A stretch of 64,000 nt of DNA, taken from the NCBI GenBank assembly GCA_016712505.1, contig JADJQY010000009.1, positions 248,001-312,000 on the forward strand. Reading direction: 5' to 3'. A model generated the notes under the pieces. The model worked only from the letters and a program-made list of their open reading frames with translations. It was not told the DNA's origin and did not search any database. Positions within the stretch are counted from its first letter, which is position 1, and every line of letters starts with the position of its first letter. This stretch comes from Candidatus Eiseniibacteriota bacterium. Its GTDB lineage: Bacteria > Eisenbacteria > RBG-16-71-46 > CAIMUX01. The translations under genes were made by a program, and so were the position numbers. Shown piece by piece: positions 44,035 to 53,300 of the stretch.

Positions 44035-45291
44035 TTACGGCCTTCCGCGGACCTGTCCCTTCGCGTAGTCGAGCACCAGGTTCTTGTTCGGGTCGCCTGC
44101 CGTCACGTCGTACTTGACCACGACGTCGACACCGGCGTCGGCGTTCACCAGACGGAAGACGTGGCGCCCTGGGGTCAGCTCCAGGAAGAAGAACGGCTTC
44201 TTCTCCTGGTTGACGGGCCGACCGTCGAGATAGATGTCGGCGTAGCCGGGGGCGGGGCTGACGCGGTAGCGGCGTGCAGCTCCGCCGGAGGGAAGCGGGT
44301 CCTCGGTGCGCGCAGGGACGGGGTCTTTCTTGACCTCTGACCTGGTGTCCGACTTCCCATCCGACCTCCCATCCGACTTGCCGTCCGACCTTGGCTCCGT
44401 CCTCGCGGCGTCCTTCTGGGGGTCCTTCTTCGTCGGTTTGGTTGTCTGGCCCTGCGCGCCGGTGTTCTGAGCCGTTCCCTTGGGATCAAGCAGGCCGCTG
44501 ACCATTCCGCTCCCGCCCGCGCGCAGGGGTACCGCCTGCTCGTAGGCGACGAAGCCGTCCTTCTCCAGGCGGATGCGGTGCGATCCGGCGGTGAGGCCCT
44601 TGAATTCGGCGGGAGTGACGCGACCGGTGGGGGCACCGTCGAGAATGACCCGCGCGCCGCTCGGATCCGAGGTCACGGAGAGGTTGGCGGTAGTCACCTC
44701 AGCCGGAGTGAGCGTGTCGATCTTCGAAAACTCCTCGGCCTGAAGTACCAGCTCTTCGCGCACGGGGTGGTAGCCAGGGAGCTTCAACTCGAGACGGACA
44801 CGTCGCGGGGTGAGATCGCTCAGCACGATCGGAGTACGACCGACCGACTCGTCATCGAGCATCACCTCGGCGCCGGGCGGCACAGTCACGATCTTGAGCT
44901 GCGCCTTTCCCGCCAGGGCGAGCGAATCGGCCTCCAGGGGAAACGCGCGGACAAGCAGCACTCCGGCCTTGAGGCGCGCGTCGTCCACCTCGATCGGGCC
45001 TTCATAGCGATAGAGGGTGCGGTCCGCTGGTTCCCGCACCTCGAGGCGAAGCCGAGTCCCTTTCTTGATTTCGACGGTGAAATTCGCCCGTCCGCCCGGG
45101 GCGGTCACGGCGAGCTTGTTGCGGGTGCCCGCCTCGTAAATCTCGGCGCCGCGAACCCCTAGCTGCCCCTCCTTGACCTCCACCGTGAGGCGCTTCTTCT
45201 GCGCGCAGCCGATCAACGCGACCGCGACCAAGATCGACACCAGGGACAGGCCCAGGAGCGACCGGAACGACTCCCAGAGACTCTTCCGCAT
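44035..45291 (-). CDS. PEGA-domain lipoprotein
   Basis: 418 residues from ATG 45291 (overlapping the upstream stop as TGATG). The lipobox is VALIGC. Three PEGA-type modules are visible: KIVTVPPGAEVMLDDESVGR, SVTSDPSGARVILDGAPTGR and RVSPAPGYADIYLDGRPVNQ, each a P-x-G-A/Y-x-[IV]-x-[LI]-D-x-x-x-x-[GN] loop. A charged linker with RSDGKSD repeats separates the second and third. PEGA domains are surface or periplasmic beta modules. It is last gene of a three-gene operon of membrane proteins divergent from the type VI cluster. A possible envelope-spanning accessory, by context only. Confidence 0.8.
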   Translation of the reverse strand: MRKSLWESFRSLLGLSLVSILVAVALIGCAQKKRLTVEVKEGQLGVRGAEIYEAGTRNKLAVTAPGGRANFTVEIKKGTRLRLEVREPADRTLYRYEGPIEVDDARLKAGVLLVRAFPLEADSLALAGKAQLKIVTVPPGAEVMLDDESVGRTPIVLSDLTPRRVRLELKLPGYHPVREELVLQAEEFSKIDTLTPAEVTTANLSVTSDPSGARVILDGAPTGRVTPAEFKGLTAGSHRIRLEKDGFVAYEQAVPLRAGGSGMVSGLLDPKGTAQNTGAQGQTTKPTKKDPQKDAARTEPRSDGKSDGRSDGKSDTRSEVKKDPVPARTEDPLPSGGAARRYRVSPAPGYADIYLDGRPVNQEKKPFFFLELTPGRHVFRLVNADAGVDVVVKYDVTAGDPNKNLVLDYAKGQVRGRP

Positions 45292-46280
45292 CAAAGTCCA
45301 AGTTCCTTTCGCGCCGCCGGACTCAACGGAGGGAAGGCTGGCGCCCGGCGTTCCAGTTCGTCGTCGAAGTTCACGCGCACCGAGGCGCCTGAACGGCCAA
45401 AGGAGATCTCGCGGTCCGACCAGGTGGCGAGCGTGAGGCGCAACTCGTCGACCACGCGATACGGCTCTCCCGGGCGGCGCTCCAGATCGGTGAGCACCAG
45501 GAGCGCGCCCTCCTCGATCGGTAGCTGAAAACGCGCTCCGGCTTGAAGCGCGGCGGTCTCGGTGCGAGTAGCGCCATCGCTACCGATGACGCTGAGGATC
45601 ACGGCATGGTCCGAGGTGGTCGAGCGCACGACCCCGCGCAGGGGCGGCAGGGCTCCGCTGCCGCGGACCAGGTACGGGGCGAGCGCCGCCTGCATTTCCT
45701 TCCACGAGGTGGTCTCCTGGTGCCAGAACGAGCTCACCCGAGACAACGAGGACGCGAGTGGTCCGACTCGCTCCGCCCCGTGGGCGAGTCGACCCGCCAG
45801 CCCGAACTGGTTGACCGACTCCGCAACCTCGGCATAGGCGCGGGCGGCAGTGCGCAGGGGTTCAGTGCCCTCCCGAACCTTCTGCGCCATCCGGTCGAGT
45901 CGGGGTGGGTATCCGGGATAGAGGAAGCTGACCGGCCCCCGCGCTCCGACCTCGATCTGCTCCGCCACCTCAGTCAGCGACATGCTCCCGGGACTGATCT
46001 GGAACCGATCGCGTAGCTCGACGTTGGCCTTCTTTTGCAGTGCCCCGATCCCCAGGACGGCCCCAGCCAGGAGCAGCCCGATCCAGAAGCCGATGCGCGT
46101 GAGTGGACCGAGGACCGGGTGCCCCTGTTCGCGGACGATCGGCGTCTGGTCTCCATCGAGCGCGGGGACGGGAAGAGTCTCGGGCTTCGCCTTGGACCAG
46201 ATCCAAAGTCCGAGCACGCGGGTCCATACACTCCAAGGGGAAAGCGGCGGGATCCGCCGGGGTTGTGATTCGGAGATCAC
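45291..46280 (-). CDS. Membrane-anchored protein of unknown function
   Basis: 329 residues starting at a GTG (46280) that overlaps the stop of the upstream gene. One transmembrane helix (RIGFWIGLLLAGAVLGIGAL, about residues 62-81) follows a cytoplasmic lead. A helical periplasmic segment comes next, then a beta-rich C-terminal third (VILSVIGSDGATRTETAALQ, DELRLTLATWSDREISFGRS). No family is recognised. Overlapping gene borders on both sides show tight co-translation with the small membrane protein and the PEGA lipoprotein. Confidence 0.65.
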   Translation of the reverse strand: MISESQPRRIPPLSPWSVWTRVLGLWIWSKAKPETLPVPALDGDQTPIVREQGHPVLGPLTRIGFWIGLLLAGAVLGIGALQKKANVELRDRFQISPGSMSLTEVAEQIEVGARGPVSFLYPGYPPRLDRMAQKVREGTEPLRTAARAYAEVAESVNQFGLAGRLAHGAERVGPLASSLSRVSSFWHQETTSWKEMQAALAPYLVRGSGALPPLRGVVRSTTSDHAVILSVIGSDGATRTETAALQAGARFQLPIEEGALLVLTDLERRPGEPYRVVDELRLTLATWSDREISFGRSGASVRVNFDDELERRAPAFPPLSPAARKELGL

Positions 46281-46519
46281 GGCGCCTGGATCTCCGGGGC
46301 GCGCTCGAGCTCGAGCGCCTGTTCCAGGGCCCTCAGCGGCTCCTCCGGCCAGAGGTGGCCGAGGATCACCGAGGCCAGCAGCAGGACGATGGCCAGACCG
46401 AACCGTCCCCAGGCGGGTGTGCTGCCCCGACTTCGGTCGCTCGGCCCCCGCCGCGGTGCGGAGAGACGCAGACGGTGCGTATCGAGTTCGGATCGCTCAA
46501 CCTTCGGGCTCAATGGCAT
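46277..46519 (-). CDS. Small membrane protein
   Basis: 80 residues with one transmembrane helix (FGLAIVLLLASVILGHLW) after an Arg/Ser-rich cytoplasmic N-terminus and before a short Glu/Leu-rich C-terminus. It is the first gene of the operon, and its stop overlaps the next start (GTGA). Function unknown; the coupling to two other envelope proteins is the main evidence that it is real. Confidence 0.55.
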   Translation of the reverse strand: MPLSPKVERSELDTHRLRLSAPRRGPSDRSRGSTPAWGRFGLAIVLLLASVILGHLWPEEPLRALEQALELERAPEIQAP

Positions 46520-46583
46520 GCATCCTTGCGCCTGTATCGTCGGATCGCGGGAGGAACGGATCGTCCGATCGCCCGCGCGAGGC

Positions 46584-46612
46584 TTGACCCCACCGGATCA
46601 AGGCAGTACGAA
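46584..46612 (+). promoter_or_regulatory. Candidate promoter for the type VI cluster
   Basis: TTGACC, a 17-nt spacer and TACGAA on the plus strand, about 165 nt before the first cluster gene. The -35 is good and the -10 weak. The predicted start (near 46619) is directly followed by the hairpin at 46628. Confidence 0.35.
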
Positions 46613-46627
46613 TAGTAGCCGCGTGTT

Positions 46628-46661
46628 CCGGGGAGGTCAAACGACCTCCCCGGGAGCTTTT
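46628..46661 (+). terminator. Hairpin with T-tract in the type VI leader
   Basis: CCGGGGAGGT, loop CAAACG, ACCTCCCCGG: a perfect 10-bp stem followed by GAGCTTTT. There is no plus-strand gene immediately upstream to terminate, so it could be an attenuator of the type VI operon. Confidence 0.55.
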
Positions 46662-46777
46662 GCGCGCCGGACCGACCGGACGACGGAGCGGCGTGGTCGC
46701 GCGAGGACCAGGGAACGGTGGCGCCAGCAGCCAGGGAGTTGCGGTTTGGATCCGATGGTGTCGGAAGCTGGTGGGCG

Positions 46778-47377
46778 ATGAGCGCGGGGGACGATCCGCA
46801 GGCAGCGGGACCGGGCACGGGAGCACCTCAGGGGGAGGCTCCACCGCTGCGGGCCGCCGATCGAGTGGAGCGCGAACTGCACCGAACCCTGCTTCACTCG
46901 CTGCTCGAACTTGAACGCGGAGTTCTCGAGTTCCGAAGGGTCTACGGGATCGCGTCGGACGAACTGCCGCTCCCCGATCCGGATGACCTGGCACGCCGGC
47001 TGGCCCATCCGGTCGAGGCCGCTCAGGCACGGATGGAGCTGGATCGGATTCTGCAGGACCTGAAGGTGCATCAGATCGCATTGCTCGAGGGGTACACCGA
47101 GGCCACCCAGGTCGGCTCGCAGCGCCTGATCGAGAGCCTCGATCCGGAGAAGGTGCGGGATCAGTTCGATCGCGGTTCGGTACAGGTTGGGCCGCTCAAA
47201 GTGTCCGCACGGTTCCGCCCGGTCCTGATCCAGGCAATCTGGGAAGAGATCCTGCGCCGATGTCAGCAGTATCGGGCGCTCGACCCGGTGCAATTCGAGC
47301 GTTTCTATCGAGAGGGATTCCAGCGCGGATATCGCCGGTTCTGGGAAGCGCGACGCGGCCGCGGCGCGGGGAACTGA
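46778..47377 (+). CDS. Type VI secretion TagH-like C-terminal-domain protein (no FHA domain)
   Basis: About 199 residues from the ATG at 46778. After a disordered Gly/Pro lead, residues ~35-195 are helical, with AHPVEAAQARMELDRILQDL, then LIESLDPEKVRDQFDRG and an ending YREGFQRGYRRFWEARRG. This resembles the C-terminal domain of T6SS FHA proteins (TagH/ImpI: L-D-P-E-x-[LV] ... F-x-x-G-[FY] ... Y). The N-terminal phosphothreonine-binding FHA domain is absent. It opens the T6SS operon, 28 nt before tssJ. Family assignment is by pattern and context. Confidence 0.55.
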   Translation: MSAGDDPQAAGPGTGAPQGEAPPLRAADRVERELHRTLLHSLLELERGVLEFRRVYGIASDELPLPDPDDLARRLAHPVEAAQARMELDRILQDLKVHQIALLEGYTEATQVGSQRLIESLDPEKVRDQFDRGSVQVGPLKVSARFRPVLIQAIWEEILRRCQQYRALDPVQFERFYREGFQRGYRRFWEARRGRGAGN

Positions 47378-47405
47378 GCTCGGGGTCGGAATGGATGGAG
47401 AAACG

Positions 47406-48020
47406 ATGAACGTCCGAGTGCAAGTGGCGAGCTGTTCCCGGCCCAGGACGCGCGGGAAAAGGTGTCCGACACGGGACTGGGGCCGGTGGTTCCGCGCGGT
47501 GTTGATTTCAGCCGTGAGCGTCGCGCTGGTCGGCCCGATGGCGGGCTGCGGAATCCTCGGCATCGGTGGCGGCAAGCCGGCTCCCGCGGGCGGGATCGAG
47601 CGGGTGGAGAACGCGGCTGCCCTGACCATGAAGGCCGGCGAGGAAGAGACCAAGATCGTCCTCAAAGCGGCCGATCGCCTGAATACCTGCGGCGGGGAGC
47701 AATCGAACATCCTGGTCGTCCGGCTCTACCAGTTGAAGAGCGACGGGGCGCTGATCGGCGTGTCGCTTTCGCAGCTCTGGGATCACGAAGCGGACGAGCT
47801 GAAGGGCGACCTGCTCGAGCAGGCGGAGTTCGTGATGGAGCCGGGACAGGAGCAGGAGATCACCATCTCCTCCAAGTCGGGAGCGAGTTACCTCGCCGTG
47901 GTGGCCGATTTCTGCCGGGCAGACGGCGAGTGTTGGCGCTGGATCCGCCCCTGGAAGAAGGTCGGTTCGGACAAGATATTGACCTTCGGCGAGAATTGCA
48001 TCGTGGAGGCGAAGAGGTAG
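47406..48020 (+). CDS. tssJ: Type VI secretion outer-membrane lipoprotein TssJ
   Basis: 204 residues from ATG 47406 (GGAG upstream). The lipobox is VGPMAGC. The mature part has the TssJ beta-sandwich signature: NILVVRLYQLKSD, then the long loop SLSQLWDHEADELKGDLLEQ and an EFVMEPGQ strand. TssJ anchors the TssJLM membrane complex to the outer membrane through TssM. Its order before tssK, tssL and tssM is the standard one. Confidence 0.9.
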   Translation: MNVRVQVASCSRPRTRGKRCPTRDWGRWFRAVLISAVSVALVGPMAGCGILGIGGGKPAPAGGIERVENAAALTMKAGEEETKIVLKAADRLNTCGGEQSNILVVRLYQLKSDGALIGVSLSQLWDHEADELKGDLLEQAEFVMEPGQEQEITISSKSGASYLAVVADFCRADGECWRWIRPWKKVGSDKILTFGENCIVEAKR

Positions 48021-48072
48021 ATCGAAGGCGGTGGCCGCGGTTTCACGGAACCGGCGGTCGCGAGAGGAGAGC

Positions 48073-49425
48073 ATGAGCAAGCGCGCACGCGTGGTCTGGA
48101 ACGAGGGACTGCTGCTCACCCCGCAGCATTTTCAGCAGCAGGATCGGTATCATGAGGAGCAGAGCGTCGATCTACTCCGCGCGAGCCGCTCGTTTTTCTA
48201 CGGGTTCACCTCGCTCACGCTGCAGCTCGATGCGATCCACAACGGGCAGGTGCTGATCGAGGAAGCGACCGGGGTGCTCCCGCACGGGACGCCGTTCTCG
48301 GTTCCGGATCGCGACGCCCCGCCGGTCGGCCGCAACGTGGAGTCGATCTTTCCGCTGCGCGAAGCGGTCCTGCCGGTCTATCTCGGACTTCGGGTGCATC
48401 GCCCGGGGCAGCCGGAGATGCTGGCCCCCGGAAGCGGGGAAGCCGAGCTGGCGCGGTACCACACCGGCACGATGGAGCAGGCCGATGCCACCACCGGTCA
48501 GGGGGATCGCGTGATGCAGGTCGCGCGACCGAACCTGCGCATCCTCTTCGCCGGCGAAGATCTCGGCGACTACGAGGTGCTGCCCCTGGCCGAGGTGGTG
48601 CGGAAGCCCGAAGGGGGCTTCGCTTACCGCACGGAGTTCGTGCCGCCCTGCCTTTCGATCGGAGCCTCGCCGTTCATTCTGCGCACCCTGCGGCGGCTGC
48701 TCGAGATCCTGGTCGCGAAGTCGACCGAGCTCTCCGATCGACGTCGGCAGAGTGGCAAAGGGGTGGCGGAGTTTGGTCGTGACGACGTGGCCGGGTTCTG
48801 GCTCCTGGGCTGCGTCAACGGATACATCCCGCTGCTCAGTCACTTCCTGCGCGCCCCGGGGGCGCATGCCGAGACGGCGTACTTCACCCTGGCCCGTCTG
48901 GCGGGCGAGCTGACCACGATGAGCGACTCGTTCGTGCGCGACATCCCGTCGTTCGACCACGATCACCCGGAGGCGGCGTTCGCCGACCTCGGGCAGCGGG
49001 TGCCGAAGTTGCTCGAGACGGTGCTGCCGCGAAACTACACGCGCATTCCGCTGACCAAAGGGGCAGACGGGGCATTCCAGGGGCGGATCAACGACGATCG
49101 GGTTCTCGACCCGGCCATGGTCTGGTACCTGGGAGCCTACGCCAATGTCGCCCAGGCGCAGCTTCAGTCCGAGCTGCCGGATATGATCAAGATCAGCGCC
49201 CCGGATCGGATCGACTTCCTCGTGGCCCACGCGCTGATGGGGGTTGGGATCCGGTTGACGCAGAATCTGCCTGCGGCCCTGCCGATCCAGTCCGGGTACG
49301 TCTACTTCCAGGTCGATCGGGTGGGGGACATGTGGGACGGCGTGGCCGGTAGTCGCGCCATTTCGCTCTATGCCCCGCCGGAGTTCCCAGGCATGTTGCT
49401 CGAGCTGATTGCCGTGCGGGACTGA
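48073..49425 (+). CDS. tssK: Type VI secretion baseplate protein TssK
   Basis: 450 residues from ATG 48073 (AGAGGAG upstream). The N-terminus VVWNEGLLLTPQHFQQQDRY is the TssK hallmark (shell domain), and the C-terminal part has the VYFQVDRVGDMWDG strand typical of the head domain. TssK trimers connect the baseplate wedges to the cytoplasmic domains of TssL and TssM. Confidence 0.95.
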   Translation: MSKRARVVWNEGLLLTPQHFQQQDRYHEEQSVDLLRASRSFFYGFTSLTLQLDAIHNGQVLIEEATGVLPHGTPFSVPDRDAPPVGRNVESIFPLREAVLPVYLGLRVHRPGQPEMLAPGSGEAELARYHTGTMEQADATTGQGDRVMQVARPNLRILFAGEDLGDYEVLPLAEVVRKPEGGFAYRTEFVPPCLSIGASPFILRTLRRLLEILVAKSTELSDRRRQSGKGVAEFGRDDVAGFWLLGCVNGYIPLLSHFLRAPGAHAETAYFTLARLAGELTTMSDSFVRDIPSFDHDHPEAAFADLGQRVPKLLETVLPRNYTRIPLTKGADGAFQGRINDDRVLDPAMVWYLGAYANVAQAQLQSELPDMIKISAPDRIDFLVAHALMGVGIRLTQNLPAALPIQSGYVYFQVDRVGDMWDGVAGSRAISLYAPPEFPGMLLELIAVRD

Positions 49426-49511
49426 GAGTGCGTCGTCGCGCGCCCCTCGGGGGCGCGGCGATCCACCGCGAAAAAAACTAACCGAGTCGTTTGAGAGGAG
49501 CTTCACTTCCC

Positions 49512-50270
49512 ATGGCACCCCTCTTCAAGAAGAAGCCGAAGGACGCGCCGCCGTCGGTCTATCGCCCGGGCGATGTCCTGCCCGCGAGCGCGTCGACCCG
49601 CGTCCCGCTTCTGACCGAGCTTGCCACCGAACTCCTCACCGTGGCGATGAGCCTCAAGGGGAACGCCGACATCGGTGATCCCCAGGAAGTGCGCCGGCGC
49701 ATCTTGCAACTGCTCGAACGATTCGAGCAGGAGGCGCGGGACCACGGCTACTCCACGGCTCACGTCGACGCCTGTCGCTTCGCCCTGGTCGCTCTGATGG
49801 ACGAGGCGGTGCTCTCGTCCACCTGGACGGGGAAGGATCTCTGGCGCTCCAATCCTCTTCAGCGCGAGCTCTACAAGATCAACATCGCGGGCCAGGAGTT
49901 CTTCACCCGGCTGGAGGCGCTGCGGGCCAACCTGCCCGAGAACCGGCGGGTGCTCGAGCTCTATCACGCTTGCCTCGCCATGGGGTTCGAGGGACAGTTC
50001 AAGCTGCTTGGCCGGGAGAAGCTCGAAACCGCGATCCGCGATCTCTCGAGCAGCCTGGCCGAGGGACGGGCTCCCCGGGCCGACCAGCTCTCCCCGCACT
50101 GGAAACGACCGGACGACTTCCCGGAGACGGTCGGCGGCAATGTCCCGATCTGGATGACGGCCGCCATCTTCATCCCGGCCGCGCTCCTGTTGCTCGTGCT
50201 GTTCGGAGCGATTGCCCGCATCTCGTCCGACCGGACGGCCGATGCGATCCAGCGGCTCCTGACTCGCTGA
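49512..50270 (+). CDS. tssL: Type VI secretion inner-membrane protein TssL (DotU/IcmH family)
   Basis: 252 residues. The helical cytoplasmic domain has the DotU signature (YSTAHVDACRFALVALMDEA, WRSNPLQRELY, LELYHACLAMGFEGQFKLLG). A single C-terminal transmembrane helix (TAAIFIPAALLLLVLFGAIA) makes it a tail-anchored protein. No peptidoglycan-binding OmpA domain is fused. It pairs with TssM in the membrane complex. Confidence 0.95.
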   Translation: MAPLFKKKPKDAPPSVYRPGDVLPASASTRVPLLTELATELLTVAMSLKGNADIGDPQEVRRRILQLLERFEQEARDHGYSTAHVDACRFALVALMDEAVLSSTWTGKDLWRSNPLQRELYKINIAGQEFFTRLEALRANLPENRRVLELYHACLAMGFEGQFKLLGREKLETAIRDLSSSLAEGRAPRADQLSPHWKRPDDFPETVGGNVPIWMTAAIFIPAALLLLVLFGAIARISSDRTADAIQRLLTR

Positions 50271-50339
50271 TGTTCTCGTGGAGCGCCGCCTTGGGCGGAT
50301 GCTCCCGAGCGGACCACTTCTCGCAGTGAAGGGACTCCC

Positions 50340-53300
50340 GTGGGAAACTCGATGATCTTCACGCTTCTCCTGAAGCTCATGAATCCGGCGGCGCTCCTCT
50401 CGGGCGGCGCGATCGGCCTGGCAGCGCTCGCGGTGCTGGTCGGCCGGAGCTTTGGCTGGCCATGGTACGTGACGCTGATCGTGGTCCTGACCATCGTCAT
50501 CCTCTACTTCGTCATCCTCTTCGTCGTGAAGACGATGCAGGCCAAGAAGGCGAAGGCGCTCGAGCAGTCGATCGAGCAGCAGGCGCAGGCCCAGATCGCC
50601 ACTTCTCGCCCCGGGCGGGAAGGGGAGATCGAACACCTGAAGTCGCAGCTCGTGGAGGCGGTGGGCGCGCTCAAGAGCTCGAAACTCGGGAAGGGGAAGG
50701 GGGGCGAGGGGGCCCTCTACGTCCTGCCCTGGTACATGATCATCGGCCCGCCCGCCTCCGGAAAGACCACCCTGCTCCAGAACGGCGGTCTCAACTTCCC
50801 CTATCTCGATCCCACGCGGAGCAAGTCGTCGGTCAAGGGAGTGGGCGGAACACGGAACTGCGACTGGTGGTTCGCGGAGGAGGCGGTCATCCTCGACACT
50901 GCGGGACGCTACGTCCTCCCGGTCGAGGCCGACGACACCAAGGAGTGGCTCGCCTTTCTCGATCTGCTCAAGAAGCATCGCGGCAAGCAGCCGATCAACG
51001 GACTGATGGTCGGAGTCTCGATCTCCGACCTGCTCGCCGGGCCGGAGGAGTCGGTCGATGGACACGCCATCAAGATCCGCACCCGGATCGACGAGCTGAT
51101 CAAACACCTCGGGGTCACCTTCCCGGTCTACGTCCTCTTTACCAAGTGCGACCTGGTGAAGGGATTCGTCGAGTTCTTCGGGGACTTCTCCAAGACCGAA
51201 CGGGCCAACGTCTGGGGCGCGACCGTGCCGCGCGAACGGGCGCAAAAGGATCCGGCGCAGCGGATCTTCGAGGAGGAGTTCGATCGTCTGATCGAAGCGA
51301 TTCACGAGGCGAAAGTCCCCCGCATCGCGCAATTGGGGAAACCGGAAGGAAGAGCCGAAGTGCTCTTCTTCCCCCTGCAGATCAGCGCGCTCCGGAACCG
51401 GCTCTCGCGTTTCATGCAGATCCTCTTCCGGCAGAATCCCTATCAGGAGCTACCCGTGTTCCGGGGCTTCTACCTGACCAGCGGTACCCAGGAGGGGCGC
51501 CCGATCGATCAGGTGATCAACGCCATGCTGAAGGGGTTCGGCGTCTCGGCCAGCGAAGAGGGGATGTTTGCCCAGGCGAGCCAGACCAAGAGCTACTTCA
51601 TCGAGGACGTCTTTGCGAAGATCGCCTTTCCCGACCGACACATGGGTGGACCCTCGGCCGAGGGGGAGCGGCGTCGGCGGCACACCCGGGTGCGCTTCTT
51701 CGGTGTGGGGTGTGTCCTCCTGACCCTCCTTGCTCTCCTGCTCGGGATCTTATCGAGCCTCAATCGCTCGCTCGTTTCAAGGGTCGAGAACCTCTCCGGC
51801 CGGGCCAAGGCGTCGGCCGAGAGCGCGCCGCGCGAGCTGCCGATGGCCGATCTTCGAACCCTCGACGATCTCCGTTCCAATCTGGAGCAGATGGAGCGGC
51901 GAAAGGGGTTCGGCTCGAAGGTGGCGCTGCTCGGCACCTATCAGGGGGAGAACGCGGAGGCGGCGGCGCGGAATCTCTACCTCTATGTGCTCTACGAGAA
52001 GGCGCTGGCCCCCGCCCTGCCGTTCCTGGAGAACAAGCTCAAGGACCCCAACCCGAACACTCCCTTCGTGGACTACTACGACTCCTACCGGGCCTGGGCG
52101 CTGATCCTCGATCCTGCCGTCCGGTTCAAGGCGCGGAAGGACGCGACCCGCACGGCCCACGTGCTGGCGCGCTACTGGTCGCCGCGAAACGGGGAGAACG
52201 AGGCCGAGGTCGACTCGCTCCTCTCGCGGCAGCTGCTCTATGCCTCGCGCTTCCCTCAGGATCTGGCGGCCCTGGTGACCCAAAGACCCGACGCGACGAT
52301 CGACCTCACCGCGCGCGAGCGGATCCGTGCCTACTGGTCGGCCGAGGCGGTCTATCCCTCGCTGGTCAACGCCGGCGTGACCGCCGCCGACATCACGGTG
52401 GAGGGAGCGGCCGGCGGCCAATTCGGCATGACCGGTGCCGTGACCGTCCCGGGTGCCTTCACCCGCGATGGCTGGATCAAGTTCGTCCGTCCGACCATCG
52501 ATTGGCTGGAGGAGATGAGGCAGGACTGGGCGATGCAAGAGGCGTGGCCGGGCGCCCCCTCCCTGCGAAGCGATCTCCTCGTGCGCTATGCCGCCGATTA
52601 CCAGGCGAAGTGGGTCACCTTCATGGAGGCGACGGAGGTCGAGAGTTCGGACGACCCGCTCAAGACGAAGACCTTCCTCGAGCGGGCCGCGGGCGACAAG
52701 TCACCGGTCTTGGCCTACCTCCGCACGGTCGATAGCAACACCCAGTTCGGGCGCGATGGAGATGCCTCGCTGCGGGGGGTCGAAGATGCCTTCGTCCCGG
52801 TGCGCGAGTTCATGCTCGATCCGAAGCAGGAGAAGTCGATCAGCATCAGCCGGCTCAAGGGGATGGTGAGCAAGGACAAACCGGTCTACACGATCTACCA
52901 GGAGAAGGTGGCGGCGCTTTCCGCGGCCTTTGCCGACGTGGCGAAGTCCGGCGATCCGACCAACAGCGGCCCGGTCCAGGAAGTGGTCGGGTGGGTCGAG
53001 ACCACGGTGCCGACCGACGACGCGGTGGGCAGCGCGCTCTCCGGGATTCTCCAGGTGCCGGTCGGCGCGGTGACCGGATCGGTGCAAAAGGGGAAGGGCA
53101 AGGGGATCCAGAATCAGTGGCGTGAGGTCTACCGACAGTATCAGCAGGAGCTGGCCGGTCGATTCCCGATCGAGGGGGGCGACGGCGAGGTGCCGATCAA
53201 GGCGTTCGAGGAGTTCTTCGGACCGAAGGGTGCGTTCTGGAACTTCTACTTCGAGAACCTCTCCGAGATCATCACCGAGGACGGCGCCGAGGTGCTCGAT

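Noticed and set aside
50462..52735. Second plus-strand frame of 757 codons inside tssM
   Set aside because: It overlaps tssM in another frame. The tssM frame has Walker motifs and membrane helices.
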